From assembly GCA_002417905.1 (NCBI GenBank), contig DIDB01000183.1:1-16100 (forward strand): a stretch of 16,100 bases of DNA, in the 5' to 3' direction. The notes under the pieces were generated by a model, which was given only the letters and a program-made list of their open reading frames with translations, searched no databases and had not been told where the DNA came from. This DNA is from Pseudomonadaceae bacterium UBA5811. Its GTDB lineage: Bacteria > Pseudomonadota > Gammaproteobacteria > Pseudomonadales > Pseudomonadaceae. The position numbers and the translations under genes are program-made. This document shows, in pieces, positions 14,924 to 16,100 of this stretch (position 1 is its first letter; each line of letters starts with the position of its first letter).

Positions 14924-15571
14924 TCAATGGCCGGGCCCGTCCTGCCACAACAGCTTGTGCAGCTGCAGCTGGAAACGGACTGGCAGATTGTCCTCAATAA
15001 TCCACTCTGCCAGCCGGGCCGGCTCCAGCAGGCCATGACAGGGTGAAAACAGGATTTCCCCCACCCGTGCGGCCAGCTGCCATTGCTGCAGCTGGCTACA
15101 GGCCCAGTCGTAATCCTCCCGGGAACAGAGCACAAACTTGAGCTGGTCATGGGCGGTCAGCAACGGAATATTGGCATAACAGTTCCGGGCCACTTCGCCA
15201 GAATCCGGTGTTTTCAGGTCAACGACCCGGCTGACCCGGCTATCCGTGCCACGGATGTCCAGCGCACCACTGGTTTCCAGTGAAACCTCATAGCCGGCAT
15301 CGCACAGCCTGACCAGTAATGCCTGGCAGTCTGGCTGGGCCAGTGGCTCTCCTCCCGTAACACAGACATACCTGGGCTTAAAGCTGGCTACCCGGGCCAG
15401 GATATCATCAATGGGCAGCAGCTGACCGCCCCGGAACGCATAGGCCGTATCACAGTACTGGCAGCGCAGGGGACAGCCGGTCAGGCGCACAAAAACCGTA
15501 GGTAGTCCAATGGTTCTGGACTCCCCTTGCAATGAATAAAAAATTTCGCTGATCCGCAGGGTCATTGGCAT
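14924..15571 (-). CDS. queE: 7-carboxy-7-deazaguanine synthase (radical SAM)
   Basis: 215 aa. Radical SAM enzyme that turns 6-carboxytetrahydropterin into 7-carboxy-7-deazaguanine. The N-terminus ISEIFYSLQGES is typical. The cluster motif is CPLRCQYC (Cys33, Cys37, Cys40; CX3CX2C), followed by DTAYAF. The SAM-binding segment VCVTGGEPLAQPD is at about 69-81, and EVSLETSGALDI follows. It uses the canonical CX3CX2C spacing, unlike the Burkholderia enzyme with its longer insert. The start is ATG at 15571 (MPMTLRISE) or ATG at 15565, two residues shorter; neither has a strong Shine-Dalgarno. It lies 100 bases after cpoB and immediately upstream of queC. Confidence 0.97.
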   Translation of the reverse strand: MPMTLRISEIFYSLQGESRTIGLPTVFVRLTGCPLRCQYCDTAYAFRGGQLLPIDDILARVASFKPRYVCVTGGEPLAQPDCQALLVRLCDAGYEVSLETSGALDIRGTDSRVSRVVDLKTPDSGEVARNCYANIPLLTAHDQLKFVLCSREDYDWACSQLQQWQLAARVGEILFSPCHGLLEPARLAEWIIEDNLPVRFQLQLHKLLWQDGPGH

Positions 15572-15633
15572 AACAGGGCCACGGGCGTGACAGCAGAACA
15601 GGCCGTCCGCCTCCGTTGCAGGGTATGCGCCCC

Positions 15634-15653
15634 GCCAGCCCTCTCAGGCTGGC
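15634..15653 (-). repeat. Hairpin between cpoB and queE
   Basis: GCCAGCC (15634-15640) and GGCTGGC (15647-15653) with a 6-base loop, 19 bases after the cpoB stop. No T tract, so it more likely partly attenuates or stabilises a cpoB-queE-queC transcript than terminates it. Confidence 0.4.
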
Positions 15654-15671
15654 AGGACAGAAAGACAGGCG

Positions 15672-16100
15672 TCAGCTGCCCAGCTGACGCTGGGCCAGCT
15701 GGGCAGCCGAAGTACCCGGATACTGGCTGACCACCTGTTGCAGGAGTGTTCTGGCCCGGTCCGCATTGCCCTGGCGCTGCTCGACCTCGGCCAGCTTGTA
15801 CAGTGCATCCGGCACTTTGGGGTGGCTGGGGTACAGCTGTCCGACCCGGGCAAATGCCTGCCGGGCCTCCACCAGACTACCCTTGGCCAGATACACTTCA
15901 CCCAGCCAGTACTGGGCGTTACCCGCATACTGGCTGTTCGGATACTTGTTCAGAAAACCATCAAACGCCTGGGCAGCCCGGTCAAAATCCCGGGCCTTGA
16001 CCAGATCAAAAGCTGCTTCGTAATAAAGCTTCTCTTTCGCTGGATCAGCTGGGGCGGTGGCTGCAGCCACTGCAGGCTCCACCGCCCCAGCTGATCCAGC
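15672..16100 (-). CDS. cpoB: Cell division coordinator CpoB (YbgF), C-terminal part
   Basis: 142 residues are visible; the N-terminal coiled-coil and signal peptide lie beyond the right edge, and the frame is open through 16100. CpoB is periplasmic, binds TolA and PBP1B, and links peptidoglycan synthesis with outer-membrane constriction. The visible part starts in an Ala/Pro/Gly-rich linker, then enters TPR repeats: KEKLYYEAAFDLVKARDFDRAAQAFDGFL, then NAQYWLGEVYLAKGSLVEARQAFARV, then DALYKLAEVEQRQGNADRARTLLQQVV. The linkage cpoB-queE-queC is the usual one in pseudomonads, downstream of tol-pal. A GTG at 16082 is inside the linker and is not taken as a start. The linker DNA carries a perfect 22-bp inverted repeat that reaches the last base. 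Confidence 0.93.
   Translation of the reverse strand, partial: AGSAGAVEPAVAAATAPADPAKEKLYYEAAFDLVKARDFDRAAQAFDGFLNKYPNSQYAGNAQYWLGEVYLAKGSLVEARQAFARVGQLYPSHPKVPDALYKLAEVEQRQGNADRARTLLQQVVSQYPGTSAAQLAQRQLGS
15675..15707. repeat. Perfect 12-bp inverted repeat at the cpoB 3' end
   Basis: GCTGCCCAGCTG (15675-15686) and CAGCTGGGCAGC (15696-15707) with a 9-base loop, just inside the coding end before the TGA at 15672-15674. It encodes the Ala/Gln-rich tail. It may fold as an mRNA 3'-end structure. Confidence 0.55.
16039..16100. repeat. Perfect 22-bp inverted repeat in the cpoB linker, reaching the window end
   Basis: The arm at 16039-16060 is the exact reverse complement of 16079-16100, around an 18-base centre. 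A 14-bp palindrome GTGGCTGCAGCCAC (16057-16070) overlaps the inner end of the left arm. The repeat may extend past the last base. On the minus strand both arms are in the cpoB frame and encode Ala/Gly/Pro-rich linker. Confidence 0.85.

Noticed and set aside
1-16100. CRISPR array, insertion sequence, prophage or anti-phage system
   Set aside because: No spaced direct repeats, transposase, integrase, nuclease or methylase motifs; every sizeable gene is assigned to a core family.

Overview
The window is a compact chromosomal stretch from a gammaproteobacterium of Pseudomonadales/Oceanospirillales type. Gene content and order point there: aat-bpt-infA-clpA-clpS resembles one Pseudomonas block, and cpoB-queE-queC-tRNA-Lys ... 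nadA-bepA-tusA-like-bcp-gcvR-dapA-bamC-purC resembles another. That comparison is from memory; no genus is claimed. Base composition is fairly even and GC-rich, and coding density is high. I see no insertion sequence, integrase, phage gene, CRISPR array or toxin-antitoxin pair.

Layout. 1-1265 (+): end of aat, then bpt and infA. 1344-4007 (-): clpS-clpA operon convergent with infA across a shared hairpin terminator, with a readable sigma70-type promoter before clpS. 4293-4820 (-): a long-chain flavodoxin with dyad-rich upstream DNA. 5044-5133 (-): tRNA-Ser(CGA). 5193-8146 (-): dapA-bamC-purC operon. 8342-9395 (+): gcvR-bcp, divergent from dapA. 9392-9652 (-): a TusA-family protein whose stop codon overlaps that of bcp. 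9744-11174 (+): a BepA-type periplasmic M48 protease with TPRs. 11183-12241 (-): nadA. 12412-13905 (-): an acetyl-CoA hydrolase/CoA-transferase family enzyme. 14092-14167 (-): tRNA-Lys(UUU). 14225-15571 (-): queE-queC. 15672-16100 (-): C-terminal part of cpoB, cut by the window end.

How the genes fit together. Aat and Bpt add Leu/Phe or Leu to protein N-termini, ClpS recognises such N-degrons and ClpA unfolds the substrate for ClpP, so the left end is an almost complete bacterial N-degron pathway. BamC (outer-membrane assembly), BepA (outer-membrane quality control) and CpoB (coordination of envelope constriction) are envelope functions. DapA, PurC, NadA, QueC and QueE are biosynthetic. Flavodoxin, Bcp and the TusA-like protein are redox or sulfur functions.

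I found no clearly novel multi-gene system; most of this is ordinary core genome. The observations most worth a second look are a perfect 22-bp inverted repeat in cpoB that runs to the last base, a His where flavodoxins usually have the FMN-stacking Tyr, operator-like dyads upstream of the flavodoxin gene (one fits CTG-N10-CAG), a bcp terminator embedded in the tusA-like coding end, and a lone CoA-transferase gene beside a tRNA-Lys whose Pseudomonas counterpart is an island integration site.
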